Source: Stomoxys calcitrans
Lineage: Eukaryota > Arthropoda > Insecta > Diptera > Muscidae
Assembly (NCBI RefSeq): GCF_963082655.1
Contig: NC_081555.1
Coordinates: 151,164,545-151,228,544 of the forward strand
Reading direction: 5' to 3'
DNA: 64,000 bases
The position numbers and the translations under genes are program-made. Shown piece after piece: positions 32,921-45,040 of the stretch. The notes beneath the pieces were generated by a model, which saw only the letters and a program-made list of their open reading frames with translations, was not told where the DNA came from and did not search any database. Numbering within the stretch: the first letter of the stretch is position 1; each line of letters begins with the position of its first letter.

Positions 32921-34465
32921 TATGCCCTACACCACCATTGTGGTACAGGGTATTATAACTTAGTGAAAAAGTTTGTAACACCCAAAAGGAAGAGAGATAG
33001 ACCCATTGATAAGTATACCGATCGATCCAGAATTACTTACTGATTCGATTTAGATATGTCCGTCTGTCTGTCCGTCTGCCCATGTTAATTTTTGTACAAA
33101 CTACAGGCCGCAATTTTCATCCGATCGTCTTCAAATTTGGTACAAGCATGTTTTTCGGCCAAGAGACGAAGCCTATTGAAATTGGAAAAAATCGGATCAG
33201 ATTTGGATATAGCTCCCATATATATGTTCGTCCGATTTTCAGTTATAATGCAATAAAAAGGTCATTTGTTAAACGATTCTCTCGAAATTTGGCAGGAAGG
33301 ATTTTCTTATGGCTATCGACATTATTGGCGAATTTCATAGAAATCGGTTCAGAGTTAGATATAGCTCTCGCTTTATATATATCGCTAGATTTTCACTCCT
33401 AGAGCTATTGCAAGCGTATTTATTGAACAATCATTCCAAAATTTTGTACAAATGCTTCCTTAACGACTACCACAATATATGAGAAGTTTGCTTGAAATCG
33501 GTTCAGATTTAGATATAGCTCCCATATATATGGTCGTCCGATTTGCAGTAATAATGCAATAAAATGGTCATTTGTTACCCGATTCTTTCGAAATTTGGCA
33601 GGAAGGATTTTTTGATGTCTCTCAACATTACTGGGGAATTTCATAGAAATCGGTTCAGATTTAGATATAGCTGTCATTTATATATATAGCCCGATTTTCA
33701 CTCCTAGAGCCATTGCAAGCGTATTTATTGAACAATCGTTCCAAAATTTTGTACTACGCCTTCCTCAATGACTACCACAATATATGAGAAGTTTGCTTGA
33801 AATCGGTTCAGATTTAGATATAGCTCCCGATTTGTCCCGGTCGTCCGATTTGCAGTAATAATGCAATAAAATGGTCACTTGTTAACCGATTCTTTCGAAA
33901 TTTGGCAGGAAGGATTATTTTATGTCTCTCAACATTACTGGTGAATTTCATGGAAATCGGTTCAGATTTAGATATAGCTCTCATTTATATATATAGCCCG
34001 ATTTTCACTCCTAGAGCTATTGCAAGCTTATTTATTGAAAAATCATACCAAAATTTTGTAGAACGGCTTCCTCAACGACTACCACAATATATGAGAAGTT
34101 TGCTTGAAATCGGTTCAGATTTAGATATAGCTCCCATATATATGTTCGTCCGATTTGCAGTAATAATGCAATAAAATGGTCACTTGTAAACCGATTCTTT
34201 CGAAATTTGGCAGGAAGGATTATTTTATGTCTCTCAACATTACTGGCGAACTTCATAGAAATCGGTTCAGATTTAGATATAGCTCTCACTCCTAGAACCA
34301 TTGCAATCGCATTTATTAACCAATTTTCCCAAAACTTACAACGCCTTAGTCGACGACTTCCACATTATCTGAGAAGTTTGCTCGAAATCGTTTCAAATAT
34401 AGCTCCTATATATATGTTTGCCAGATTTTGGGCCATTTCCAAAAATGTTGTCATTTGTCAACCGT
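32921..34465 (+). mobile_element. HINE-D element with dimeric 153-bp array
   Basis: 5' end 'accctacaccaccattgtgg', 'ctgattcgatttagatatgt', microsatellite GTCCGTCTGTCTGTCCGTCTG (33059-33079, 21 bases listed here as two GTCCGTCTGTC-type blocks), then units with TATAGCTC landmarks at 33211, 33363, 33517, 33669, 33822, 33976, 34129 and 34281: intervals 152, 154, 152, 153, 154, 153 and 152. Alternate units differ (CCCATATATATG with TTTGCAGTAATAATGC versus TTTATATATATAGC with CACTCCTAGAGC), so the real unit is a dimer of about 306 bp. The 3' end is cut off by the MITE at 34471. Confidence 0.75.
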
Positions 34466-34470
34466 AGTTA

Positions 34471-34673
34471 TTGGGTTGCCCAAAAAGTAATTGCGGATTT
34501 TTTAAAAGAAAGTAATCAAATATACTCTTTTACACTTTTTTTTCTAAAGCAAGCTAAAAGTAACAGCTGATAACTGACAGAAGAAAGAATGCAATTACAG
34601 AGTCACAAGCTGTGAAAAAATTTGTCATCGCCGACTATATGAAAAATCCGCAATTACTTTTTGGGCAACCCAA
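34471..34673. mobile_element. MITE, 203 bp, TA target duplication
   Basis: Same family as 32003-32240. Ends TTGGGTTGCCCAAAAAGTAA and its complement; TA at 34469-34470 and 34674-34675. About 35 bp shorter, by a deletion just inside the left end. Confidence 0.85.
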
Positions 34674-34689
34674 TATTACAGTTTGAACA

Positions 34690-34830
34690 TATTTGCTTGC
34701 CGACGTGCCAAAGATTTTCGCATGTTTCCACTAATTGCACGATGAAGAACCGATGCATGAAGTGGGCTGGTTGTCACGGGGCCGAGAATTTTGAAGTTGC
34801 TCTGAAGGAGCAGATGGTTGATGAAGGACA
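34690..34830 (+). pseudogene. LINE gag zinc-knuckle fragment (Jockey/I type)
   Basis: The plus strand reads CQRFSHVSTNCTMKNRCMKW followed by AGCHGAENFE. This corresponds to the CCHC knuckle series of non-LTR gag proteins (C-Q-x-F/W-x-H, R-C-x-K-C-A-G-x-H), with two zinc ligands lost: Cys to Trp in KWAG and Cys to Phe at ENFE. It is a short remnant directly after a MITE. Confidence 0.6.
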
Positions 34831-35751
34831 GGAATCTACCGATGTTGGCGATAGCCAACAAAAGCAAAAGGCACTTTTTACGAATTTTTATTGACGAGCG
34901 TGCCCCCGATGTTTTGTTGCATAGACGGCAGTGAGACGGAGACTGGTGGTGGCATTGCGGTTTTATTGTGAATGAGTTATGAGCTTGCAGAGTTTGGAAT
35001 TCATCTGTGGTTTTTGTGTCTTTATATCTACGTCCGCGAGATGAGCTGAGTATTCGCGATCTGGATCCCCTAATTGAATTGGCTGGTTATGGCTATTGGT
35101 AGTGAGTTGAATGCAAGGCATCCCGCCTGAGCTGGACCAAAGGTTGACGTAAGGGGCTAGGCACTTTACGGATTTTTGGCTGATTTTCCGGAGTTTGGCA
35201 CGGGTTCCACCGACCAGACCGAGTGGATCGGGCATTGACCTTCTTCTAAGGCCCCCGGCATACAACTAGGTGGCGGCATTCCTCTGCAAACTCATGGCAT
35301 CGAATCAAACCCTGCCTAAGGTTTTCGTTTCCTGATTGATATGCATGACTTGCAACCTTAAGCCCTCGACTTACTTCGACTATTCGAAGATACTCGCCGC
35401 TGCGGAAGGCTGCTTAGGGGCCGACTACCGCCTATTTCTCTCCCATCGTGGGATGGTTGACACCTGTATCAATTACCCCACCTCCGCACATGGCGATTCC
35501 ATTGCGGGCTCTACTCGAAGGGTGACTCCCCGATTCTCCGTTCTTGGCCCGTTACCATAGTAAATTACCCATTTCATAGGGGACAGCATGATATTTCTCA
35601 ATCTAGCTGAGACCAGCTGGAAAAAACTGACCCGTCTTGTGTAACAATGAACCCCTGGACATAATACACAGCGTCTCTGATCAGCCTGGATAGAAGGCAC
35701 CTCTCAACACCTATCGGGGCTATAAGAAATCATGCAGGGCGTATGAAATCA
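34831..35751. other. GC-richer DNA, probable retrotransposon remains
   Basis: Base composition is clearly richer in G+C than the flanks, as in the LINE leader at 24690-25010, but no diagnostic peptide was found. The 74-codon frame at 35336-35560 has no family resemblance. Confidence 0.35.
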
Positions 35752-36008
35752 CCATGCAAAATTTGCCCAAGAACATTCCATTAAGGGGAAAACTTCTCAC
35801 ATATAAATGAGTGCAATCCGATTCAAGTTTAAACTCAATGATAAGGGCCCTCCTTTTTATAGCCGAGTCCGAACGGCGTGCCGCAGTGCGACACCTCTTT
35901 GGAGAGAAGTTTTACATGGCATAGTACCTCACAAATGTTGCCGGCATTAGGAGGCGAAAATCACCGCTGAAAATTTTTTCTGATAGTCTCGCCAGGATTC
36001 GAACTCAT
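35752..36008 (-). mobile_element. tRNA-derived SINE, head truncated
   Basis: Body and 3' part as in 24365-24670 ('agccgagtccgaacggcgtg', 'gttgccggcattaggaggcg'); it ends within the B box at 'ggattcgaactca', so the A box is missing. Confidence 0.75.
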
Positions 36009-37850
36009 ATGATGACCAATACCGCAGCTGTGGCGACGAAGAAGAGAAGTAAACGGTTGATCATTTCCTTATACGGCTTATCGTTAATGAGTTAAGGAGG
36101 AGAAATTTAATATTTTTCTGGTGAAATTTCCCATTTTAGAGGATTTCGACGAAGATTTAAATTTTTTTCCTCGTGCCTGTAATTGAAGTGCTTTACGCTC
36201 TATTTTTCGTGTTCAAATGTTAATTTTTGAAAGATTTTCGTTCAGTAATTACAGAAATCCAAGTTTGTTTCTTAAGTCTTTTTATTTTATAACATATGAA
36301 AGAAATCAAAAGACTTAAGACACAAACCCTTACATTTTGGATTTCGATTATTCCTCTAAATAAAGCCTTACCTTTGGGCTTATTTTCAATATTCTTCATG
36401 CTGTAGGGCATTGCTTTAACCCTTTTATCGCATGCATCCTGCGCCACCAATGAAATCAATGCCTCCAAAGTACTTGTTATTACAAAGAAATATGTTATAA
36501 TAAAAAAGTGAAAAAAAATGAAACGATTTCATGCATGCAATGACAAAAGCAACAAGACTATCAATGACATTTTGGATGGATGGACAGATATCCTGCATTC
36601 GTTCCAGTTCCATTTCTGATCCATATATCCAGCATGCCATTTGAGCGCTGATGGCGTATTTTGCTGTTTTTTTTCCTAAAAATCATAAAAACAACACACA
36701 ACACGAATAAAGTTTGCGTGAAAATGCAGCCATCGATCGAATCGAGGCGACATTCAGAGCGACAGCAAACGGTGCAAAAACGAACGCTTTTTGTGTGAAT
36801 TTAATAATACGTTTGTCATGTCCGTACCTCCTGCCTGTGTGAATGGGATAACAGCTAAGGCAAGAATATTCGCCACAATATATGCAGAATTATGGATGGA
36901 CGGACAAACAAACGGACGGACTGACAGACATTGAGCTATAAACTACAACAACCAAAACAACATCGACGAGGGACAGACGGACACTTGGCAAGGCCTGGAA
37001 CGACGTCCGACACTTAGTTTTGTATTCCATTTACGATCAGAACATCAGACTAAATGTATGGGGGTACTTTTCAACGAATGTTTTAAATAAATTTTCAGAA
37101 CCAATATCACCAGCAAAGATATTGCCAGCGCTGTTGTCTGCATCTCACATCTCACAGCAATGACCAATTTATGATTTATTAAGGATGCTCTGATTACAAC
37201 ACGATACATACATGTTCTTTTGTTTCAGCGCTAATATTTCGTTCTTGGTCACATTTAAACAAAACTGATTTAAACATATGTAAACAACGGCCAGGGTGAT
37301 GGCTCTTCAACAAATGAAGGAAACTCCCTTTAACCAATGGGGGAAAATGTGATGAGAGCGTGTGATGAAGTGGCTAGTGGATTGTATGTGGTATTGATAG
37401 CATAGGCAATGTGATGTGCTGCGATGCATAAAAAGATGATTTGTTAAACAAGTGCTCAAAGGCTGTGCCATCGTCCATCAAACAATGTGACAATGAAAAA
37501 TTATTATTGAATTTAAATAGAAAATACATTATACTGGTTAGGGGTCCGATATGAGATGCTTTAAAAGTCTTCCGCTTTTGTGGGGTGACTTGGATGAAAG
37601 GATGATGCTGAGGAAAGGGGACATTCCCGCCAGTATAATAGGCACTACTTTGATTTTGTTAAGAGCAAAGATGACACATTTTTTAATTATGATATGGTTT
37701 TTATTAAAAGCTTTGGAATAATAATTTTTAAGCAAACTTCATTAAGGAATTACCATAATTTTACCATTTAGAAAATCATATAAAAATTTTCAAAAATCTG
37801 TGCTACTTTCTCCAAAAAAATTTAAAGGAGCTAAAGGAAGTGAAACGGGA
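36009..37850. other. Single-copy-looking DNA
   Basis: No repeat family except a short GGACGG-containing stretch (36895-36925) recalling the HINE microsatellite. No coding family, RNA gene or promoter was recognised. The open stretches of 60-80 codons have no visible domain. Confidence 0.4.
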
Positions 37851-37945
37851 GGTCACCGTAGCACAGAGGTTAGCATGTCCGCCTATGACACTGAACGCCT
37901 GGACTCGAATCCTGTCGGGAACATCTAAAAACCAGTAAGGAAGGG
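37851..37945 (+). mobile_element. SINE head fragment
   Basis: A box 'accgtagcacagaggttagc' and B-box-like GGACTCGAATCC (37912-37923). It joins the 3' end of the HINE-D element that follows. Confidence 0.7.
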
Positions 37946-39041
37946 CAAAAGTCGGGCGGAGCCGACTGTGTAATACCCTACACCTTCCCTATAAGTACAA
38001 TGTGGAACCTTTATGCAATTCTGAACCAATTTTGATGGACCTCGGCGAGCAAATGTGTTCAAACTGTAAATCTACGGTTGACAAATGACAAAATTATATC
38101 AAATTACCCAAAATCTGACGAACATATATATGGAAGCTATATCTAATTCTGAACCGATTCCGAGCAAATTTCTCAAATAATGTGGTAATCGTCAAGGAAA
38201 GCGCTGTGCAAAAATTTGGCAAGATTGGTCAATAAATGAGCTTGCAGTGGTTCTTAAAGTGAAAATCGGGCGATATACATATATGACAGCTATATTTAAA
38301 TATGAACCGATTTCCATGAAATTCACCAGTAATATTGAGAGTCATAAGAAAATACCACCTGCCGAATTTCGAGAAAATCGGTTAACATGAGACAATTTTA
38401 TTGCAATATTACTGGAAATCGGACGAACATATATATGGGCCCATATCTAAATCTGAACCGATTTTTATCAAACTCTATGTATATTGTGATAGTCATCGAG
38501 GAAAGCGTTGTGCAATATTTTGGCAAGATTGGTCAATAAATGTGCTTGCAGTGGCTCTGGGAGGAAAAATCGGGCGATATATACATATGAGAGCTATATC
38601 TAAATCTGAACCGATTTCCATGATATTCACAAGTAATGTTGACAGTTGTAAAAAAATCCCTCCTGCCAAATTTCGAGAGCATGTGTTAACAAATGACCAT
38701 TTTATTGCACTATTACTGATAATCGGACGAACATATATATGGGAGCTATATCCAAATCTCAACCGATTTTTTCCAATTTCAATAGACTTTGTCTCTATGA
38801 TGAAAAACATTCCTGTACCAAATTTTAAGATGATAGGATGAAAACTGCGACCTGTAGTTTGTATAAAAATTAGCATGGACAGACGGTCAGACAGACAGAC
38901 GGACATAGCTTAACCAAATCAGAAAGTGATTCTGAGTCGATCGGTATAGTTATAAATGGGTCTATCTCTCTTCCTTTTGGGTGTTACAAACTAATTCCTT
39001 AAGTTATAATACCCTGTACCACAGTAATGGTGTAGGGTATA
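37946..39041 (-). mobile_element. HINE-D element with its own 3' hairpin
   Basis: 3' end at left: hairpin AGTCGGGC-GGA-GCCGACT (37950-37967), then TAATACCCTACACC. Units: AGCTATATTTAAATATGAACC at 38288 and AGCTATATC at 38592 and 38744 (304 and 152 bp apart). GACAGACAGACGGACATAGC (38887-38908) and 'cctgtaccacagtaatggtg' make the 5' end. Family D has a different hairpin sequence from A and B in the same position. Confidence 0.75.
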
Positions 39042-39225
39042 AAAAATAAAAGCGTGCTAAGTTGGGCAGGGCCGGATCTTATATGCCACCATGGATCTCA
39101 TTTGTCGAGCTCTTTGTCCATTATCTCTTTTAAGGAAAATAAAAGATAATCGATAAGATTTGCAAGGCTACTGGAGCTTTGTCAAGTTATGGTCCGATTC
39201 GGATCATAATTATATTGAACTAGCT
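39042..39225 (-). mobile_element. HINE-B 3' end fragment
   Basis: 'aaaagcgtgctaagttgggc', 'aggatcttatatgccaccat'-type sequence and 'tatggtccgattcggatcat' are the first ~180 bp of HINE-B on the minus strand. The hairpin is decayed. Confidence 0.6.
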
Positions 39226-39234
39226 GACCCGGGC

Positions 39235-41165
39235 CCGCTCCGCAGCACCTTCTTTTACTTTATATGGAACAAAAGTTCCCTTGGAATATTTATTTTCGAC
39301 AATTAAAGAGCTTTTAGTGAAATACAATGCTACGAAAATAGAATATCTCTGGACTAACAGTTTAACAATATAAATGCCTTTATCTGAATCCCACATGATC
39401 TTTATTGGTCTACGAATTTAAGTTTAGATGTAAGGTGTACTCTATTCGTAAAATACTTCATTTCAGTCCGATATTCTCATGATGTCTGATTTAGTGGTGT
39501 TTTCGGGGGTGAGGTGGTCCGCCAGACACTTGGCCCTGAAAAAATATCAGCATCGTGCTCTTCTCTCAAATACCATTTATTTAAACCCCATATTGCCATT
39601 GCTTAAGAGGAGTTTACAGGATGAGGCGTCCCCCAAACACATGGCCCCAAAATAGGTTATCAAATTTGTTTTCTAATCTCAAATACCTGTCATTTGAGAC
39701 ACATATTGCCATGGTCGAAAAATGTTTTCCCTTTGGGGGTGTTTTGGGAAAGAGTGATGCCCTAAATACATGGTCCTACATTTGGATATTAAATTCGTAT
39801 TCTACTCCCTAATACCTTTATTTGAGCCCCATATTGCGATGGTCACTAAAAAATTGCTGTTTGTGGGGTATTTTGGGAAAGGAGTAGACCCCCAGAAAAT
39901 TTGTCCGGAATGTTGGTATCAATTCTTGCTGTACCCCCCAACACCTTCATTTAAGCTCCACATTGACATGGTAGGTAAATATGCCCGATTGAGGGGTTTT
40001 TTGGGGGTTGGGGTGGTCTCCCAAACACTAAGCCCTGATAATATATCAACAACGTGCTCTATTCTGATATATTTGAACCCCATATTGCCATTGCCCTCAA
40101 AATTGGATATCAAATTAGTTTTCTAATCTCAAATACCATTCACTTAAACCCCTTATTAAAAATACCAGCAAATACATTTGCGGTTTGGGGTATGGGCCTA
40201 AAAACTATGAATATCGAGCTCCACAGTACTGAAGACCCAAATTGTCTTGGTGAGCAAATACGTCCTTCATGGGAGTACTTATGGTGGTGGGGCATCCCCT
40301 CGACAGTTGGTCCCGAATGTTGATGTCAGATTCAGGGTCTACCTCTAAATACCCTTCATTTGAGCTCCATTTTTCCATAGTCGTCAAACATGTCCGGTTG
40401 AGGGGTGTTTTGGGGGATGGGCGGCCACTTAGTGAGTTGCCCTTGAAAATATATATCGGATTCGTGTTCTACTCTAAAATACCATTATTTGAGCCTCATA
40501 TTGCAATGGTCAGCTAATACTTACTATTTGGGTGGTGTTGTGGAGGTGGGGTGGCCCCATAGACACTTTTCTTAAAAATTTATATCAGATTCGTGCTTCA
40601 CTCCCAAAGACCTTTCACTTAAGCCCCATATGTCTATGGACGTAAATTTGTCCCCTTTGGGGGGGATAAACACTTGGTCCCATATTTGGATATCATATTC
40701 TAACTCTACACTCAAATATCTTTTATTTAAGCCCCATATTCCCATGGTCAGTAAATAAGTCCTGTTTGGGAGGTGTTTTGGAGAAGGGGTGGACCTCCAG
40801 AAACGTGGTCCCACATTTGGATATCAGAATTGTATTCTACTCGCAAATACCTTTCATTTGAGTCCCATATCGCCATGATCGGTAAATATGTCCGATTTAG
40901 GGGTGTTTTGGGGCTTGGGGTGTTCTCCCTAGCACTTGGTCCGACAATTGGATATCAGATGTGTTTTCTTATCCTAAATACCTTTCATTTGAGTCTCATA
41001 TTGCCGTGATTGGTCTAAATATATGTTTGGTAGGTAGAAGGGTGGGGTGACCTCCTTAGGCACCCCATCCGAAATTTTGGATAACAAATTTTTATTTTTA
41101 GGATACTATATGAGAGCACACAAAATTTCGACACCACCTATCTCCGAGATCTGGCGTTTCTAAAA
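39235..41165 (-). repeat. Repeat C array, about fifteen units
   Basis: Begins with CTGACCCGGGCCCGCTCCGC and consists of units carrying 'cctttcatttgagccccata', 'ttgccatggtcagtaaat', 'gggtgttttgggg' and 'ggtcccacatttggatatca'. The CATATT landmark is at 39702, 39830, 39961, 40081, 40497, 40627, 40735, 40866 and 40997, giving single-unit spacings of 108 to 131 bp, mostly 128-131. No long open frame. The end 'ctatctccgagatctggcgt' mirrors the start of the copies at 6480 and 61750. Confidence 0.7.
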
Positions 41166-41185
41166 ATTAGAATCCATGGTTTCCG

Positions 41186-41226
41186 AACATTCTGCCCGGC
41201 TGAACCTAGCACGCTTTTACCTGTTT
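41186..41226 (+). mobile_element. HINE-B 3' end stub
   Basis: 'attctgcccggctgaaccta' and 'gcacgcttttacctg' represent the decayed hairpin end of HINE-B; it meets HINE-A at 41229. Confidence 0.6.
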
Positions 41227-41228
41227 TT

Positions 41229-43200
41229 ACACCCACCACCGAAAGATGGCGGTATATTCATTTTGTCCTTCTGATGCAACACATCGAAATATCCACTTCC
41301 GACCCCATAAAGTATATATATTCTGGGTCACCGTAAAAATCTATGACCATCTAGCCATGTCCGTCCGTCGGTCTGCTGAAATCACGCTACTGTCTTTAAA
41401 AATAGAGATATTGAGCTGAAACTTTGCACAGCTTCGCTATTTGGGCATAAGCAGGTTAAGTTCGAAAATGGGCTATATCGGTCTATAACTTGATGTAGCC
41501 CCATATAGACCGATCCGCCGATTTAGGTTCTTAGGCCCATAAAAGCCACATTTATTAGCTGATTTTGCTGAAATTGGGGACAGTGAGTTGTGTTTAGGCC
41601 CTTCGACATCCTTCTTTAATTTGGCCCAAATAGGTTCAGATTTGGATGTAGCTGCCGTACAGACTGATCTCTCGATTAAAGGTCCTGGGCCCATCAAAGA
41701 CGCATTTATTTTCCAATTTCGCCGAAATTTGGAACAGTGAAATGTGTTAGACCCTTCGACATTCTTCGTCAATTTGATCCAGATCGCTTCAGATTTGGAC
41801 ATAGCTGCCATATAGACCGATCCTCCGATTTAGGGTCTTAGGCCCATAAAAGCCACATTTATTATCCAATTTGCTGAAGATTGGAACAGTGAGTTGTGTT
41901 AGATTTGGATATAGCTGCCCTATAGACCGATTCTTCGATTTAGAGTTTGAGGCCCATAAAAGACACATTTATCATCTGATTTTGCAGAAATTTGGGGCAG
42001 TCAGTTGTCTTAGGCCCTTCGATGTGTTTCTTCAATTTGGTCTTGATCGGTTCAGATTTGGATATAGCTGCCATATGGACCGATCTCTCGACTTAAGGTT
42101 TTGGACCCATAAAAGGCGCATTTATTGTTCGATGTCGCCGAAATTTGGGACGTTGAGTTATGTTAAAACCCTTGACTTACTACTGCAATATGGCACAGAT
42201 CGGTACAGATTTGGATATAGCTGCCATATAGACCGATTCTCCGATTTAGGGTCTTAGGGCCCTAAAAGCCACATGTATTATCCGATTTTGCAAAAATTTG
42301 GGACAGTGAGTTGTGTTAGACCCCTCAACATCCTTCGTTAATTTTGCCCAGGTCTGTCCAGATTTAGATATAGCTGCCATATAGACCGATCCTCTGGTTT
42401 AGTATCTGAGTCCCATAAAAGCCGCATTTTCTATCCGATTTTGATGAAATTTGGGAGAGTATGTTATCTTATGTCCCTCGATATCTTTCTTCAATTTGGC
42501 CCTGATTTGTTCAGATTTGGATGTAGCTGTCATATAGACCGATCTCTCGATTTAAGGTTTTGGACTCATAAAAGGCGATTTTATTGTCCGATGTCGCCGA
42601 AATTTGGGACAATGAGTTGGGTAAGGCTGTTCGACATTTTTCAGCAACGTGGGCCAAGTCGGTCCAGATTTGGATATGGCTGCCATATAGATAGATCTCT
42701 CGGTTTTAGGTTTTGTGGCCAGATATATCGCATTTAATGTCCAATGTCGCCGCAATTTGAGACAGTGAGTTGTGTTGGGCCTTTCGACATCCTTATTCAA
42801 CTTCACTCAGATCGGTCAAGATTTGTATATAGCTGCTTTATAGACCGATATATCGATTTAAAGACTTGTCCCCATAATAGGCGCATTTACAGTCCGATTT
42901 CACTGAAATTTGACACAGTGACTTATGTTAGGCTTCTCGAAATTCGTGTCGTATATGGTTCAGATGGGTTTATTTTTAAATATAGCTACTAAAAGTACCA
43001 ATATTTTGTAATACACAATTGAACAATGACTTGCACTTATTACTATTTGGTCCAAATCGGAATATATTTCGCTATAACTGCTATGGGACATAAGGTATGC
43101 AATTTTTAACAAATTTTGATGAAAGGTGGTTTACATATATACCCAAGGTGGTGGGTATCTAAAGTTCGGCCCGGCCGAACTTAACGCCTTTTTACTTGTT
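41229..43200 (+). mobile_element. HINE-A element, complete
   Basis: 5' end ACACCCACCACCGAAAGATG, microsatellite GTCCGTCCGTCGGTCTG (41358-41374), about eleven units (TTTGGATATAGCTGCCATAT), then GGTGGTGGGTATCTAAAG, a perfect hairpin AAGTTCGGCC-C-GGCCGAACTT and the end CGCCTTTTTACTTGTT. From about 41535 onward it has a near-identical counterpart beginning at 51501. Confidence 0.75.
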
Positions 43201-44800
43201 ATTTTTTCAACATTTAAATTTTAACATTTTATTAAGTTTTTATTTTTAATAATTTTTTTTTTCAATTTTTTCCTTCTGATTTACACTTCTAATTTCCCTC
43301 CACAAAATTGTTAGTTTCCAATTATCCCGTGATCGCCTTATAATGGCTAACAAAGTGTAATGTTCGTTTGCATTTACCCTCAACTTCCCATGCCATATAA
43401 TGTTACCTTATTACTGTAGTTGGCCCTAATATAATAATACACCTTTCAAATTATCAGGATATGCGAATTGTCAAAGAGTTAAGACAAAGAAAATGTTAAC
43501 AAAAGCTTAAGAAATCAAATATTGACACTTGAACGCCAGCGAATGAACGAATGAACTCTAGTGCTGCAGAAGGCCATCGGGGGAAAAAACCAAAAGCCAA
43601 CGAGGATAATCAATACCCAAAATAATGAAAGGAAGGCAAACATCAGCTTGGACTTGCTGCACAGCCTGAAGATGGTTGCGCTAATAGCAGAGTATTTACG
43701 CGTTAATACGTATTTACGTATGAAGGTAAGAGTATATCGCTTGGATTTGGCGATTGCGAATACACCTGCTGTGCGTGAGGCCACATTCATGGTGGCACAA
43801 GAGTGGCGCGCGGTTACAAATGTCCCAGAGTAAACATAGGGGAAATAAACAGTAAACCTTAAAGAGTTGAGTTGAATTATTGCCTACCAGCCAATGAAAG
43901 AAAACTAATGCCACAAAATTACGCAAAAATCCTTAAATATATATGCGCAAGAAACGACGGAAGAACCGCGGCAGTGAACGCGTATTGATACGTCCGTCCG
44001 TTCATCCGCATACCCATACAACCATCCATCCATCCGCTTGTCCGTCCGTTTTTTTTTTTTTTTAAGATTACACCTGCAACACCAGGAAAAAGGACACAAT
44101 ATGATGTCTGGTAGCCAACAGCATAGGGGAAAACCAGACAAGTACCCAAGAAATATAAAACAACAAAACACACAATGTGGACAAAGAAACAAATATCCTT
44201 TGATGAGTCCTTTTCGAAATTGGCTTCACTTTTACCTTACATCAACCAAAGGCAAATGAAATGAAGTAATTATAATTCTTGAGGCTTGTTGCACTTGTTT
44301 TCATCTGCGGCAATTGCACTTGTACTCATGAACGGAAAGGATTCTTTTGAAAAGTCAAAAACAATTGATGAGGGCGTTTTCGTTAAAGATGCTCGATTCG
44401 GCAAGGGCTAGATATCGCCACATTGTTTGCCAGGAATACGCCCAATCCATAGCGGTTTTTATTATTGACTTGTTGTTGTACCGCATGGGTTTTCCTCAAA
44501 ATGTATGCAATTTCTCACTCCTTATCGAAGATTTCACACGACATTTTGGTTGACATATTTCTTAGGGCTCGTCCTTTAATTCTTGAATAGTAGCCGCAAA
44601 TTTTGTGGTCGTGGTCTTTTCTATTGTTGTTTGGAATATTTTCCATGGAAATTGTGTGCACTTGTCGGAACATTTAAAGGAAATAAACAATTGAAAGAAT
44701 TGATGGGAAGTTAGATATTAAGAGATATTACGTATGAAGGAAGGAAAACTACTGAGAAAAATTCAAATGTATATATGTCAAAAATAAAAAAAAAATAAAT
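43201..44800. other. Single-copy-looking segment, block copy 1
   Basis: Matches 53433-55062 closely. Short TCCATCC/GTCCGTCCG runs lie near 44020-44048 with a T run after. A 91-codon frame (43561-43833) is present in both copies but shows no domain, and it differs at its start because of an A-run indel near 43585/53820; coding use is doubtful. Confidence 0.5.
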
Positions 44801-44801
44801 A

Positions 44802-45038
44802 TTGGGTTGCCCAAAAAGTAATTGCGGATTTTTTAAAAAGAAAGTAAATGCATTTTCAATAAAACTTAGAATGAACTTTAATCAAATATACTTTTTTTAC
44901 ACTTTTTTTCAAAAGCAAACTAAAAGTCACAGCTGATAACTGACAGAAGAAAGAATGCAATTACAAAGTCACAAGCTGTGAAAAAATTTGTCAACGCCGA
45001 CTATATGAAAAATCCGCAATTACTTTTTGGGCAACACA
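44802..45038. mobile_element. MITE, 237 bp, uninterrupted
   Basis: Ends TTGGGTTGCCCAAAAAGTAA and ...TTTTTGGGCAACACA; TA at 44800-44801 and 45039-45040. The last bases (ACA for CCCAA-type) are shared with the block-2 copy, confirming common descent. Its run of seven T (44892-44898) is the empty site of the insertion in 55064-57281. Confidence 0.9.
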
Positions 45039-45040
45039 TA

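Noticed and set aside
43561..43833. Open frame present in both block copies (also 53788-54072)
   Set aside because: The block copies are recent duplicates or alleles, so conservation is not evidence of selection, and an A-run indel changes its first residues.
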